Translations under genes and position numbers: made by a program
Source: an uncultured Nostoc sp.
Lineage (GTDB): Bacteria > Cyanobacteriota > Cyanobacteriia > Cyanobacteriales > Nostocaceae
DNA: 64,000 nucleotides
NCBI RefSeq assembly: GCF_937863485.1
Contig: NZ_CALMFY010000119.1
Span: forward strand, 22,432 to 86,431
Reading direction: 5' to 3'
Notes under the pieces: generated by a model
What the model was told of the DNA's origin: nothing
Databases searched by the model: none
The model's input: the letters and a program-made list of their open reading frames with translations, nothing else
Shown here: piece after piece, positions 1 through 8,820 of the stretch
Numbering within the stretch: the first letter of the stretch is position 1
Layout of the letters: every line of letters begins with the position of its first letter

Positions 1-655
1 GATATCGGATAACTTCTAATGTATCTACTTGAGGAAATTGGGCGTAAAAATTACTCACACTCCAGAAGGGTTCCGGTGTTTCCAAGACAATTGTGCGATC
101 GCCCCACTGTTCTAACCAGGGTAGCAATTTTTGTGGCGCTACTGGAGTACATAGCCAAACTGCTGCTGGAGAAAGCGCTTTCATGGCAGTTGCCGCTACC
201 GCTATTGTCATACCTGTGGCAATGCCATCATCAACTAAAATGAGCGTAGCATTCTCGGCATTCACCTGCGGACAAGCAGGAATTAATTGAGCTTCAAGAG
301 ATTTAGCTTGATTGATGGCTTTATTTAAAGCTACTTCCCGCCACCGCGCATCATGTTTAGGGCGAAATAGCTTTTGATCAGTCCAAAGAACATTTCCAGA
401 AGTAGTTACTGCACCAATTGCTAACTCTGGATTTTCTGGATGGCTAATCTTTTTCGCCACAATGATTGTCAACGGACAATCCAAAAGACGGGCTATTGGT
501 GCTGCTAATGGGACACCCCCTCTTGGCAAAGCATAAACAATTGGTACAGGCTTTACCCCAGAATCAATAGTTTGCTGAGTTAAAACATCATGAATCACTC
601 GCGCCAATTTCTCACCCGCATGGGTGCGATCGGCAAAAAGTGGGGTATGTGACAT
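1..655 (-). CDS. Phosphoribosyltransferase family protein (3' end cut by window)
   Basis: The reading frame runs on the minus strand from ATG at 655 to the window edge without a stop, so the C-terminus is missing. The translation begins MSHTPLFADRTHAGEKLARV and contains YALPRGGVPLA near the N-terminus. It also has the PRPP-binding loop LILVDDGIATGMT, the signature of type I phosphoribosyltransferases. Such stand-alone cyanobacterial proteins bind PRPP or a related phosphoribosyl substrate, but the substrate cannot be told from sequence. It is divergent from the downstream uracil-DNA glycosylase. The family call is secure; the exact reaction is not. Confidence 0.85.
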   Translation of the reverse strand, partial: MSHTPLFADRTHAGEKLARVIHDVLTQQTIDSGVKPVPIVYALPRGGVPLAAPIARLLDCPLTIIVAKKISHPENPELAIGAVTTSGNVLWTDQKLFRPKHDARWREVALNKAINQAKSLEAQLIPACPQVNAENATLILVDDGIATGMTIAVAATAMKALSPAAVWLCTPVAPQKLLPWLEQWGDRTIVLETPEPFWSVSNFYAQFPQVDTLEVIRY

Positions 656-843
656 GGTTTCCCCCAGCATCTTAGGACGGCACTACTTTTATCATGACTG
701 AATTTTGTCTCAAATTAACTGATACAATAAGATTTGTATAAATAATAAGTAATCAGCAAAAGTCTATTTATTCTGATAAATCTGCAACAAAAGCGGTATT
801 TAACTCAGATATGACAGGTGCTAATACCAAAATCCTGATTTTC

Positions 844-1524
844 ATGAGCAGCGAAACACAACTCAGCCTCTTCGACGACTCAACCTTTAGCCAGCAAGAA
901 CTGATTCCCACGGACGCTAAAATTCCGATCGCTCCGGGAACATATTCTGGCATCACGGAGTTGACACAGGATTGCGATCGCTGCCACCGTTGTGCATTGG
1001 GAGACACTCGGACTCATGCTGTTGTCGGACGCGGTAATCTCAAAGCACCAATCATGGTTATAGGAGAAGCGCCTGGTCAAAATGAAGATGAAACGGGTTT
1101 ACCATTTGTAGGCAGATCAGGGCAGTTGCTAGAGAAAATTTTGGCATCTGTAAATCTGATTATTGAGCAGGATGTATACATTGCCAATATCAATAAATGT
1201 CGCCCACCAGATAATAGAGTTCCTACTCCTGTAGAAGTGGCGGCTTGTCTACCCTATTTACTAGAACAAATTCGCCTAGTTGACCCCAAAATAATTCTGT
1301 TAACCGGTGCAACTGCTGTCAAAGGGATCACTGGCGATAAGCGGGGAATTACGAAAATTCGCGGCCAGTGGCTGGAGTGGGAAGGGCGTTTATGTATGCC
1401 AATTTTTCATCCTTCCTACTTGCTGCGTAATCCTTCCAAGGAAAGAGGCGCGCCAAAATGGTTGATGTGGCAGGATATCCAGGCAGTGCGGGCCAAGTTA
1501 GACGAAATCCAAAACAACAGCTAA
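844..1524 (+). CDS. Uracil-DNA glycosylase, family 4 (4Fe-4S type)
   Basis: This enzyme removes uracil from DNA to start base-excision repair. The protein has the family-4/5 pattern: an N-terminal cysteine cluster CDRCHRC, the motif GEAPGQNED for uracil binding, a second cysteine pair (NKCRPPDNR and AACLPYL) that would complete the iron-sulfur site, and the C-terminal catalytic-loop motif HPSYLLRNPS. An upstream in-frame ATG at 811 would add 11 residues. The ATG at 844, giving MSSETQLSLFDD, is preferred because homologues usually begin close to this segment, but both are possible. Length (226 aa) is normal for the family. It stands alone. Confidence 0.9.
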   Translation: MSSETQLSLFDDSTFSQQELIPTDAKIPIAPGTYSGITELTQDCDRCHRCALGDTRTHAVVGRGNLKAPIMVIGEAPGQNEDETGLPFVGRSGQLLEKILASVNLIIEQDVYIANINKCRPPDNRVPTPVEVAACLPYLLEQIRLVDPKIILLTGATAVKGITGDKRGITKIRGQWLEWEGRLCMPIFHPSYLLRNPSKERGAPKWLMWQDIQAVRAKLDEIQNNS

Positions 1525-1729
1525 TATTTAATTTCCTCCTTTTAAGGCTTGTCATTAGCAGCATCTTTTCAATTACTCGCTTCGTTGCTATCCTGCTTGG
1601 GAATAAATTCCAAAGCTAATAGCTAAAGTCCTGTCAATAGGACTAAATACAAGATTTGAAGCGATGTAGATGACTAGACTCTGTGAAAGAAAAGAGAAAA
1701 TTTCAGTCCACTAATTGCGATCGCTATCT

Positions 1730-1849
1730 TTGATTTATGCTGTGCTAGCAGTGGCTGGATTAACTACCGTGCTATTGGTTGGTGCAGGTGTGTTCAACCA
1801 CGGTTTGCGTCGCTACTCCTCAGGAAATTTGATGCAGATGCCAGGTTAG
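1730..1849 (+). CDS. Possible 39-residue single-span membrane peptide (or gene remnant)
   Basis: A short frame opens after a TAA at 1712-1714 and ends at TAG 1847-1849. It reads IYAVLAVAGLTTVLLVGAGV and then a polar tail FNHGLRRYSSGNLMQMPG. This looks like one transmembrane helix plus a short soluble end, as in small thylakoid subunits. There is no ATG; only TTG codons (1715 or 1730) could start it, and no good ribosome site is visible. I do not recognise the family, so it may be a remnant. The rest of the 1525-1982 gap holds nothing else I can name. Confidence 0.3.
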   Translation: MIYAVLAVAGLTTVLLVGAGVFNHGLRRYSSGNLMQMPG

Positions 1850-1982
1850 ATTAAATGTTGGCAAACCTTCAACATTCCAAGAAGTTGTCGTTGGTAAGGT
1901 TCGTTTGTATTTTTCAGCGACGGTAAGATTCAGTAACGCCAGTAATTTATGCGAAGTCTTAGAATCTACTTAGCAGTTTTTT

Positions 1983-4400
1983 TCATCCCTTGCCATCGGG
2001 AGCATCCCAATTGTGCAAAAATAAAGAAAGGAAAATCATTCGCGAGATTTCATCGCGAATATTTTTGGCTTCTCCCCCTCTTTTTGCACAATTGGGATGC
2101 TCCCCTTGCCATCTTTCTCGCAATCGCTTCAAGTTAGGAACATGACCACCATAACGCCAACTAACATAGGCTTGGCTAATCTCATCTATTACCTCAGCAG
2201 TTGCTGGGGCATGATGCTGGTATGATCCTCTGGCATACTCTAAAGGTGTTTGTGCTGGATGTTTGCCTAAACCTTTTTGAGTTGTCCATTGCAGCATTTG
2301 TTGATAAAGGCTTTCCATTGCTGGCAATTTCTTTAACCATCGGCGGTTGCGCCACTCTCGCCACTGACCCCAACCCAGCCAACCGAAGAAAGCTGCTGTA
2401 GTTGTCAAGATTAAGCCAATTAATACACCAAACCAACCTTGAGAGAATAAAGCTAGAAACCAAGCAATCGCTCTAATCACCCACCTAAATATTGTCTCAA
2501 ATACATTATTCAACAAACCTGTCACTGGAGAAGGTAACCATCCAGCAACCCAGTGCCACAACTGGCGCAAGACACTAAAAGTCTGAGTATCTTCTACTGA
2601 TGGAGGTATCAGGGGATGATTGGGAATGGGGTCAAAGGCAAACCAGCCATATTTCGGAAAATATACTTCCGTCATCGCATAAGCGTCAGTATTACGGACA
2701 ACATATAACCCTGTAAATGGATTAAATTCTCCTGCACTAAACCCCGCTACTAACCGCGCTGGGATACCAATGGAACGTAGCATTACCGTAAGAACTGTTG
2801 AGAAGTGGTCTGGATAACCACCTTTATATTTGAATAAAAAAGCCTCTACTAAGTCATCTTTTTCTCCCAAATAAGGCAAATCTAAGGGATTTTGGGGAAT
2901 AGAATAGTGTTGCTTCAGGTATTGAGCTAAGTAGAGAGCCTTTTCATAAGGTGAATCCAAACTTTTAAAAGACTTTGATACCCCTTCCCGATTGTAGTTA
3001 GCGAGAATCTCTTCGGTACGTTGTCGGACTTTTTCGGCAATTTCGGGAGGGATTTGCAGATAATGCTTCTTAATCTGTTGTGGATATTTAGTAGAAGCTT
3101 CACCTAACAAAGTGCGATCACGGTATGGTACTCCAGAAATTACTGTGTAGGTGAATCCTTCTGATAATTCCACAGGCGATCGCAATCCATTTTCTGTATC
3201 AACCGCGATTATTGGTGTCGGAAAATAAATCTCTTTAGGATAAGCCATCGCCGGAATTAGGTTAGGCAAATCCGCCACTACTGTATAAGTTTGTACTATC
3301 TCTTGGGTTTTACCTCTAATCAGAGGTTGGTTCAGGAAAATTTGGTAAGACCAAGGCGATCGCTTCATGGTCATAACATCTTCATTACGAGAAACTTCCC
3401 ATCCCTTACCTGTATAACGGTCAAATCCTAGCACTCGCCAAAAACCCTCAGCTTGCGATCGCACCCGCATCACAACTTTAGGTTTCATCTCGCCCCGCAG
3501 GTTTTGGTTAATCTGACTATTAAAACCGTAATAAAAGTTATTATCTAATTTCCCTGGTTGACCAGTTTGGTTTTGTCCCGTACCACCGCTACCACTACCT
3601 TGATTATTACCTTTACCTTGGCGGGCATAACCAGGATTGATGATACTACGACCTGTAAAATTGCCTTTTAACTCGATAGGAGAACTTACAGGAAAATTCC
3701 GTAATTGATAGCCAGGGAATCTGGGTAAAAGTGCAAAAATTGCCAGCCCCAGACCGACAATTAGCAAAAAATTCAGAATTAAAAATTTAAAATTAAGAGT
3801 TGAGGAATTCTGATTGAGTTTTTCCTTTTGAGTTTTTAATGGCTGCAAACCCAAGCGTGAGCGATAATCTAATACTAAAGTTGGCAGAGCGATCGCTAAA
3901 AATAACAGCAACACAGGTGCAAATGCTAAAGTCTGACTTAGCGTTGCCGCTACACCCAATAAAATCAGTCCTATGACAATCGAATAGCCCAAATTTTTGC
4001 GGCGGGGTGTATCAAAGCTGTGCAACACCTGGAGTTGAATTAATAACTCCGCCAAACCCAACCGCGTATCATTCAACTCTCCCACTAACCGCCCAAAGAA
4101 AGCACCCAGTGCTACTAACATTCCGATAGCGATGCAAAACTTAACTGCAACATTGGCATCATGGCGACGATAGTAACTCCAAATTCCACCCAATCCACTC
4201 AGGGGTAACGCCCAAAAACTGAATGAAGTCTCGGCGGCGATATCCGTCGCCACAATTCCCAAAATAACCAACGCTAGCACCAGCACCCGCAAGGAAATTG
4301 AATCTTCTACTTCTATTAAAGGCGACCCCTGCATATTTTGCCGCCAGAAATTACCTACAGGGAGACGCCAAAACCGATTCATCCTGGATAAGTTAAACAT
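1983..4400 (-). CDS. DUF3488/transglutaminase-like membrane protein, catalytic residues replaced
   Basis: The 805-residue protein has the TgpA-like layout. About six hydrophobic segments lie in the first 220 residues, then a soluble region, a transglutaminase-like core around residues 515-600, another membrane span near 660-690 and a cytoplasmic DUF4129-like tail. In the core the position normally held by the catalytic Cys is Pro530 (GGYPDHFST). The normal His is Tyr574 (DAYAMTEVYF), while Asp590 (FDP) remains, so protease or transglutaminase activity is doubtful. The last ~39 residues after RERWQG are encoded by an inserted inverted-repeat element at 1998-2104. Without it the frame would end GMKKTAK. 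A proline/glycine/asparagine-rich linker lies near residues 265-290. Confidence 0.85.
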   Translation of the reverse strand: MFNLSRMNRFWRLPVGNFWRQNMQGSPLIEVEDSISLRVLVLALVILGIVATDIAAETSFSFWALPLSGLGGIWSYYRRHDANVAVKFCIAIGMLVALGAFFGRLVGELNDTRLGLAELLIQLQVLHSFDTPRRKNLGYSIVIGLILLGVAATLSQTLAFAPVLLLFLAIALPTLVLDYRSRLGLQPLKTQKEKLNQNSSTLNFKFLILNFLLIVGLGLAIFALLPRFPGYQLRNFPVSSPIELKGNFTGRSIINPGYARQGKGNNQGSGSGGTGQNQTGQPGKLDNNFYYGFNSQINQNLRGEMKPKVVMRVRSQAEGFWRVLGFDRYTGKGWEVSRNEDVMTMKRSPWSYQIFLNQPLIRGKTQEIVQTYTVVADLPNLIPAMAYPKEIYFPTPIIAVDTENGLRSPVELSEGFTYTVISGVPYRDRTLLGEASTKYPQQIKKHYLQIPPEIAEKVRQRTEEILANYNREGVSKSFKSLDSPYEKALYLAQYLKQHYSIPQNPLDLPYLGEKDDLVEAFLFKYKGGYPDHFSTVLTVMLRSIGIPARLVAGFSAGEFNPFTGLYVVRNTDAYAMTEVYFPKYGWFAFDPIPNHPLIPPSVEDTQTFSVLRQLWHWVAGWLPSPVTGLLNNVFETIFRWVIRAIAWFLALFSQGWFGVLIGLILTTTAAFFGWLGWGQWREWRNRRWLKKLPAMESLYQQMLQWTTQKGLGKHPAQTPLEYARGSYQHHAPATAEVIDEISQAYVSWRYGGHVPNLKRLRERWQGEHPNCAKRGGEAKNIRDEISRMIFLSLFLHNWDAPDGKG
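1998..2104. mobile_element. 107-bp MITE-like element with 24-bp perfect terminal inverted repeats
   Basis: The left end 1998-2021 starts GGGAGCATCCCAATTGTGC and the right end 2081-2104 is its exact reverse complement. The direct repeat CTTGCCATC flanks it at 1989-1997 and 2105-2113, a perfect 9-bp target-site duplication. It has no coding capacity, so it must have been moved by a transposase in trans. It sits inside the 3' end of the transglutaminase-like gene and changes its C-terminus. A diverged relative lies at 43653-43798. Confidence 0.9.
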
Positions 4401-4520
4401 TTGAGTTTAAGCGAAGCAATGATGTAGATGCAACGAACACAATCGGGGGGATGTAATTAACTACCCTACTACTGTGTCAAAGAAATAATCGATAGCGGAA
4501 GATGCGGCCAGAGACGTAAA

Positions 4521-4555
4521 GACACGGAGAAATTATCAAATACTTTCTCCGTGTC
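4521..4555. repeat. 12-bp stem hairpin in the gap before patU
   Basis: GACACGGAGAAA at 4521-4532 pairs with TTTCTCCGTGTC at 4544-4555 around an 11-nt loop. It lies in the ~300-bp gap between patU (ending at 4697, minus) and the transglutaminase-like gene start (4400, minus). There is no clear T-tract, so it may be a dispersed repeat rather than a terminator. Nothing else is recognisable in 4401-4696. Confidence 0.55.
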
Positions 4556-4696
4556 CCCGTATCTTTGTAATAACTGCTTCTCGTAGACACCCTAATGACC
4601 ACTTGTTGAAAAATAGGATAAGCTTCAAAACCAGGAAAATCCTCTTAATATATATCGGCGTTGATCGACGTAGTGTCCTAGCGCTGGCAATTTAAA

Positions 4697-5668
4697 CTAA
4701 ATCGTGGGACTAATCACGAACAACAATGGCTGTTGGTCTATTTCTGTAAACTCAACTTCCAGGGTATAAGTTGGGTTAAGTTGTTCGCAGCCTAACTCTA
4801 CACTTAAATATCCCGAAGTCGAAGATGTTGCCATTGCTAAGGTGCCAGTTCCGCGAAGTGTCAAAGTTCCTTTAATGGGTAACTCAGCCTGAACAAGTAA
4901 CCTCGTAATACCTACAGACTGATACTCTACTCTAATGTTCAAATTACCGACACTGGTTAGCCATTGTCTTTCTACCACTGGACTGGTTGCTGAAAGTGGT
5001 AGAGTCAGATTTTCCAGCAGTTGTTTAGCTGCTAGCAACGACAAAGCCATCTGTTGACGTGGTTGTAAATCTGAGTAATCGCTCTGAATATTGGGTATTG
5101 TTTCCAGAGTATTTACAGACCGATAGGTGCTTCTTAGCACCAATCCAGCTATATCGTTTAATGCTTGAGATTCGTTGGGAAAAAAGTTCTCCACCACTTG
5201 AACTAATTTTGCCCCCAGAGGCACCGAAGATGTCACCAACGCCTGACATTGTTCCAGCAATTGCCGGAAAACTTTTTCTGGCAAGGGACGTGGCAGATTT
5301 AGCTTCGACTGTTGTACCATCCACCCCCAGGTAGGAACGAGCGTCATTGACGGCTCATCAACAAAATCGGGATAGTCGATTAATTGTGTTTCCCAGGGAA
5401 ACAAAGGTGGGTGGTCTTGGACTTGGATTTGTAACCGACGCTTAAGGACGGCTTGGAAACGATCTTGCACAGTAGGAATTTCTCCCAATTGAAAGGCCTG
5501 GGGCGTTCCTCCCAATTTTGGCTCACTGCTTTTTGAAGCAGTGGCTTCCTTGAGGAGGTTTTCTACCCCGTCATTTTCCTCACATACCGATTGCTCGTTA
5601 TTTTTGACATTATCTGTCAATAACCAATCGAGACACTGGTGTTGTAAGGATTCTGAGTCACTATTCAT
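4697..5668 (-). CDS. patU: PatU-like heterocyst pattern protein (single uninterrupted gene)
   Basis: The gene lies directly downstream of hetZ and its ATG (5668) overlaps the hetZ stop (ATGAATAG), which points to translational coupling. A GTG at 5680 would add four residues. The 323-residue product has an N-terminal segment (MNSDSESLQHQCLDWLL), an acidic linker, then a larger domain with FPWETQLIDYPDF and WGWMVQQSKLNLPRPLPEKV. In Anabaena PCC 7120 the corresponding locus is split into patU5 and patU3, whereas in N. punctiforme it is one gene. This copy looks like the unsplit form. The PatU proteins affect heterocyst spacing; biochemical activity is unknown. Identification rests on position after hetZ and overall resemblance. 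Confidence 0.75.
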   Translation of the reverse strand: MNSDSESLQHQCLDWLLTDNVKNNEQSVCEENDGVENLLKEATASKSSEPKLGGTPQAFQLGEIPTVQDRFQAVLKRRLQIQVQDHPPLFPWETQLIDYPDFVDEPSMTLVPTWGWMVQQSKLNLPRPLPEKVFRQLLEQCQALVTSSVPLGAKLVQVVENFFPNESQALNDIAGLVLRSTYRSVNTLETIPNIQSDYSDLQPRQQMALSLLAAKQLLENLTLPLSATSPVVERQWLTSVGNLNIRVEYQSVGITRLLVQAELPIKGTLTLRGTGTLAMATSSTSGYLSVELGCEQLNPTYTLEVEFTEIDQQPLLFVISPTI

Positions 5669-6866
5669 GAGTAGATGCACCTGATCCGGACACTAATGAG
5701 TTACGAATTTCCCAAGCTTGCTCAAGAATCTTAAACCACCGTTTTTGAAGTTGTGCCATTGACAGCCCTAAAGTTTTTGCTATTTTTTCATCGGCTTGTC
5801 CTTGTTGCTTCAACTCTAGTAAAGACCGTTGCTTATTGTCCAGCTGTGCTGTGTATACTTGCCATTGCTGGGGAGTTAAGCCCAAATTGGTGTGTAAAGA
5901 AGCTTCCAGCCACTCGTGAACTAATTCCCAACGGTGTAACAAGGCAAACCGAATCAAATGATACTTAAAGCGCTGCTGCAAGTAATCTCTCTGACGAGGG
6001 GTTAAACCTAAAATCGACTCAATTTCCTGTGCTGATAGATCCTGGAGGCGGAGGGAAAAGTAATCAGCGCAGTCAGATTGTTGCCGTTGTTCGAGATAAT
6101 TCATTAATTCCGTAACCACAACGGAGCGCAAGGTATCTTCTTCGGGTTCAGGTTCGGCTTGCGTTGCCATTGTGGAGCGCAATTGCTGCACTGCTGGCTC
6201 TTCCCAAGAACCATCGGCTTCACTATTGCTGCCTTCTGCGGCTTGTTCTATATCTACACTGGTTTCTGGGGGCTGCTGTTGGGAAAAAGTTTGCGCCCGC
6301 AGGATAATTAGCTGCTGCTGACGGCCTGGTAAGGGAATGCGTCGCTTGCCGTAGCGCTCGGTAAATGCCATGTACTCGGACAATTCTAGAAGCGTCTGAG
6401 GGCGATAAGTGGGACCAAGTTGATTTTCTCGCCGGAAAGCGTTTAATGCCTCCAGATAAAAACTCTGTAAGAAATCTTCAATTATAGTCAGCCGCCCTTG
6501 ATAACTCAATTGCTTCTGAGGAGGATTAATGTATCGATAAATAATTGCACTCAGAGTGCTGTGTAATTCTACCCTGCCCCGATTTGAACCCAACTGATAA
6601 TACCTGAGACACTGTTGTAGCCGATGCCGAGCTAGGGTCATCGCCGAGCTTTCTACAGAGCCAGAAGCTTGGATACGTTTGCTTTCATGGCAAATTCGAT
6701 ATACTTCGGTGGTAATACGTGTTGCTACATCGTGGCAATTCTGTTCCGAAGCTTTGGTTGACTGCTGAAACTCCCTGGACAGGAGTTGAAAGATCACCTC
6801 CACGCCTTTAGAATTTTCTCCCAGAATAGTTACAGATGGAATAGTTGCGGTTGCGGCTGAATTCAT
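5661..6866 (-). CDS. hetZ: HetZ, early heterocyst differentiation regulator
   Basis: From the ATG at 6866 the product is 401 residues, the length known for HetZ; the longer frame to 6881 would need a TTG. It begins MNSAATATIPSVTILGEN. It carries an all-helical body with LGLTPRQRDYLQQRFKYHL, and a C-terminal helix-turn-helix-like stretch KIAKTLGLSMAQLQKRWFKI that resembles sigma-factor region 4 folds. In Anabaena HetZ acts with HetR early in heterocyst commitment and is itself controlled by HetR. It precedes and overlaps patU, and its 166-nt upstream region (6867-7032) separates it from a divergent hypothetical gene. TTAGGGTCTT just upstream of the start is a possible regulator half-site, unproven. 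Confidence 0.88.
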   Translation of the reverse strand: MNSAATATIPSVTILGENSKGVEVIFQLLSREFQQSTKASEQNCHDVATRITTEVYRICHESKRIQASGSVESSAMTLARHRLQQCLRYYQLGSNRGRVELHSTLSAIIYRYINPPQKQLSYQGRLTIIEDFLQSFYLEALNAFRRENQLGPTYRPQTLLELSEYMAFTERYGKRRIPLPGRQQQLIILRAQTFSQQQPPETSVDIEQAAEGSNSEADGSWEEPAVQQLRSTMATQAEPEPEEDTLRSVVVTELMNYLEQRQQSDCADYFSLRLQDLSAQEIESILGLTPRQRDYLQQRFKYHLIRFALLHRWELVHEWLEASLHTNLGLTPQQWQVYTAQLDNKQRSLLELKQQGQADEKIAKTLGLSMAQLQKRWFKILEQAWEIRNSLVSGSGASTHE

Positions 6867-7071
6867 AGTCTCGGTTTTCAAAAGACCCTAACTTACTTAA
6901 ATACAACCTGTATGACTGTGGGTATTGGTTTTTTCCGTTTTATGTATAAGCTAAACGCAGACCAATCCTACATTTAGGATGTGGCTGATTTTATTATTCC
7001 CAACTTTGATGGGATTGTTCACACTTTGATAGATGTTATTGCCATTACCCAGGAGCCGTATACAAGTCATT

Positions 7072-7545
7072 ATGGATTTAGAAGCACAAATTCAATTGCT
7101 GATTGACAATGCGCCCCGCGATGGGATGACACCACATCTTGTTGCAGCAATTGCTCCTGCCCTTAGAGCGATCGCTCAAAAATTACGTTACTCCCAGTAC
7201 TATATTCTCCAAAATTCAGAGGCAAGCTGGGTTTTAACTACATTGAGCAATCGTGCTAATCCAGGATTGGAAAAGCGTGTGATTTACGCTTTTCCTACCA
7301 TACAGGATGTCTCTCTAATTTCCCCTGCTGGGCTTGACCCTCAAATGCTAGCTAAAATTATTCCTGTCACCCATATTTTGTTCCAATTGGTGGCATTGGA
7401 ACCCGTAGATAGTATCGTTTTTTTGGAAACGCCGGGTAAGACCACTCATACCGTTGAAATTCGGCGAGCTGACCTAGAAAAACTCATGCAACAACAGTTG
7501 CAACAACAGCGATCGCCTAAACAGATACCCCCTGATATTGCATAG
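7072..7545 (+). CDS. Conserved cyanobacterial hypothetical protein next to hetZ
   Basis: 157 residues from the ATG at 7072; an upstream ATG at 7033 would add 13 poorly conserved-looking residues. The product begins MDLEAQIQLLIDNAPRDGMTPHLVAAIAPALRAIAQ, is mostly helical with a short beta region, and ends in a glutamine-rich helix (LEKLMQQQLQQQ). No catalytic motif is visible and I do not know its function. It is divergent from hetZ across a short promoter region, so the two could share regulation. It is followed by a 21-bp perfect hairpin (7547-7596). Confidence 0.8.
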   Translation: MDLEAQIQLLIDNAPRDGMTPHLVAAIAPALRAIAQKLRYSQYYILQNSEASWVLTTLSNRANPGLEKRVIYAFPTIQDVSLISPAGLDPQMLAKIIPVTHILFQLVALEPVDSIVFLETPGKTTHTVEIRRADLEKLMQQQLQQQRSPKQIPPDIA

Positions 7546-7546
7546 A

Positions 7547-7596
7547 AAAATTTTGGATGTTGGATTGCTTCTATACAATCCAACATCCAAAATTTT
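7547..7596 (+). terminator. 21-bp perfect stem-loop after the hypothetical gene
   Basis: The left arm 7547-7567 and right arm 7576-7596 are exact reverse complements around an 8-nt loop. The first bases lie just after the stop codon at 7545. The right arm ends in TTTT, so it could serve as an intrinsic terminator in either direction. The rest of the gap to 7848 shows only AT-rich DNA with TAACTGATAACTG-type short repeats near 7826-7849. Confidence 0.7.
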
Positions 7597-7848
7597 AAAT
7601 CTCAAATTCGTTTGAAAAAGTTTATGATGAAGAAAAATTAATGCCAGTTACTACCCTTTTAGTCTTTTAAACAACCAGGCGATCGGCTTAACTTTCCCTT
7701 TAATCTAAAATTGGTTAGCAAACAGTTATCAGTGAACATTTTTTAAATTTGAGTTTACCGTTGAGCCAGATTCCCCCACCTAAAAACAGGTGAAAGGTTT
7801 AACTTAGGGTCTAAATTATCATTTTGTACCTGTTAACTGATAACTGAT

Positions 7849-8820
7849 TTAATAGAGACGACTAAGTGTGTACTCAGCTATGTTAATCAATGCCTGGTGG
7901 GATTCTGAAGGTGGGAGAACTGCAAGATGTTCAATTGCTAACTTAGCATGATGAGCAGCTAACTCTCGCGCCTGTTGTATACCTTGACTATCTTGAATTA
8001 GTTCCAGTGCTTGCTCTAAATCCCCTTCTTGAGCAAACTCTCTTTCAATCAGCACTTCCAAGGATGGTTTTTCTGCTAAAGCAAATAAAACGGGTGCAGT
8101 CAGATTACCACTTTTGAGATCCGACCCCACTGGTTTACCCAAGGTATCTGTTGTACTGGTGAAATCTAGAATGTCGTCAACAATTTGAAATGCTATCCCA
8201 AAATGACGACCGTAGCTATATATATGCTCAACAGTTTCTCCGGAGACTTCACTCAGTAACCCAGCAGCTTTAGAACTGTTGGCGATTAACGAAGCTGTTT
8301 TGTAATAACTCTTCTGGAGATAAGTTTCAATAGAGATCCCAGTATCAAAACGATTCAGTCCTTGCTGGATTTCCCCAGTAGCCAGATCCATAATGACTTC
8401 TGAGAGGAGTTTCACCACTTCCAAATTGTCTAAGTTTGCTAAATACCAGGACGATTGAGCAAAAAGAAAATCTCCTGCTAATATGGCAATGCGATTACCG
8501 AACAAACTATGAACGGTAGGAACGCCTCGCCGCACGTCTGATTCATCTACCACATCGTCATGTACCAAGCTTGCTGTGTGAATCATTTCTGTAATCTCAG
8601 CTAGGCGGCGGTGACGCGGCGTAATGTCTTGATCTAACATTGTTGCCCGCGATATTAGCAGGACGATTGCTGGTCTGATACGCTTTCCCCCAGCTCCGAA
8701 TAAATGTTCGGCTGCTGCAAACAGAATGGGGTGACGATTTCCAACTAGCTGTTTTAGGTTATCTGCTAGTAGTCGCAGGTCTGCTTCCACAGGGGTAAAC
8801 ATGGAGGTGGCTGGGGTCAT
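7849..8820 (-). CDS. sds: Solanesyl diphosphate synthase (long-chain polyprenyl synthase)
   Basis: A trans-prenyltransferase that condenses isopentenyl diphosphate units onto an allylic primer to make the long side chain of plastoquinone. The first aspartate-rich motif is DDVVD at residues 88-92 and the second is DDILD at 215-219, with GGKRIRP near 44-50 for substrate binding. 323 residues is the normal length. The residues before the first motif are small or aliphatic (HTASL), in keeping with a long-chain product, though chain length is inferred. ATG at 8820 starts the frame. It lies downstream of murI on the same strand but ~1.4 kb away, so it probably has its own promoter. Confidence 0.88.
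   Translation of the reverse strand: MTPATSMFTPVEADLRLLADNLKQLVGNRHPILFAAAEHLFGAGGKRIRPAIVLLISRATMLDQDITPRHRRLAEITEMIHTASLVHDDVVDESDVRRGVPTVHSLFGNRIAILAGDFLFAQSSWYLANLDNLEVVKLLSEVIMDLATGEIQQGLNRFDTGISIETYLQKSYYKTASLIANSSKAAGLLSEVSGETVEHIYSYGRHFGIAFQIVDDILDFTSTTDTLGKPVGSDLKSGNLTAPVLFALAEKPSLEVLIEREFAQEGDLEQALELIQDSQGIQQARELAAHHAKLAIEHLAVLPPSESHQALINIAEYTLSRLY

Noticed and set aside
6867..7032. A HetR-binding palindrome upstream of hetZ
   Set aside because: Only a partial TTAGGGTCT-like half-site is present; no clear inverted repeat of the known HetR type could be found by eye.
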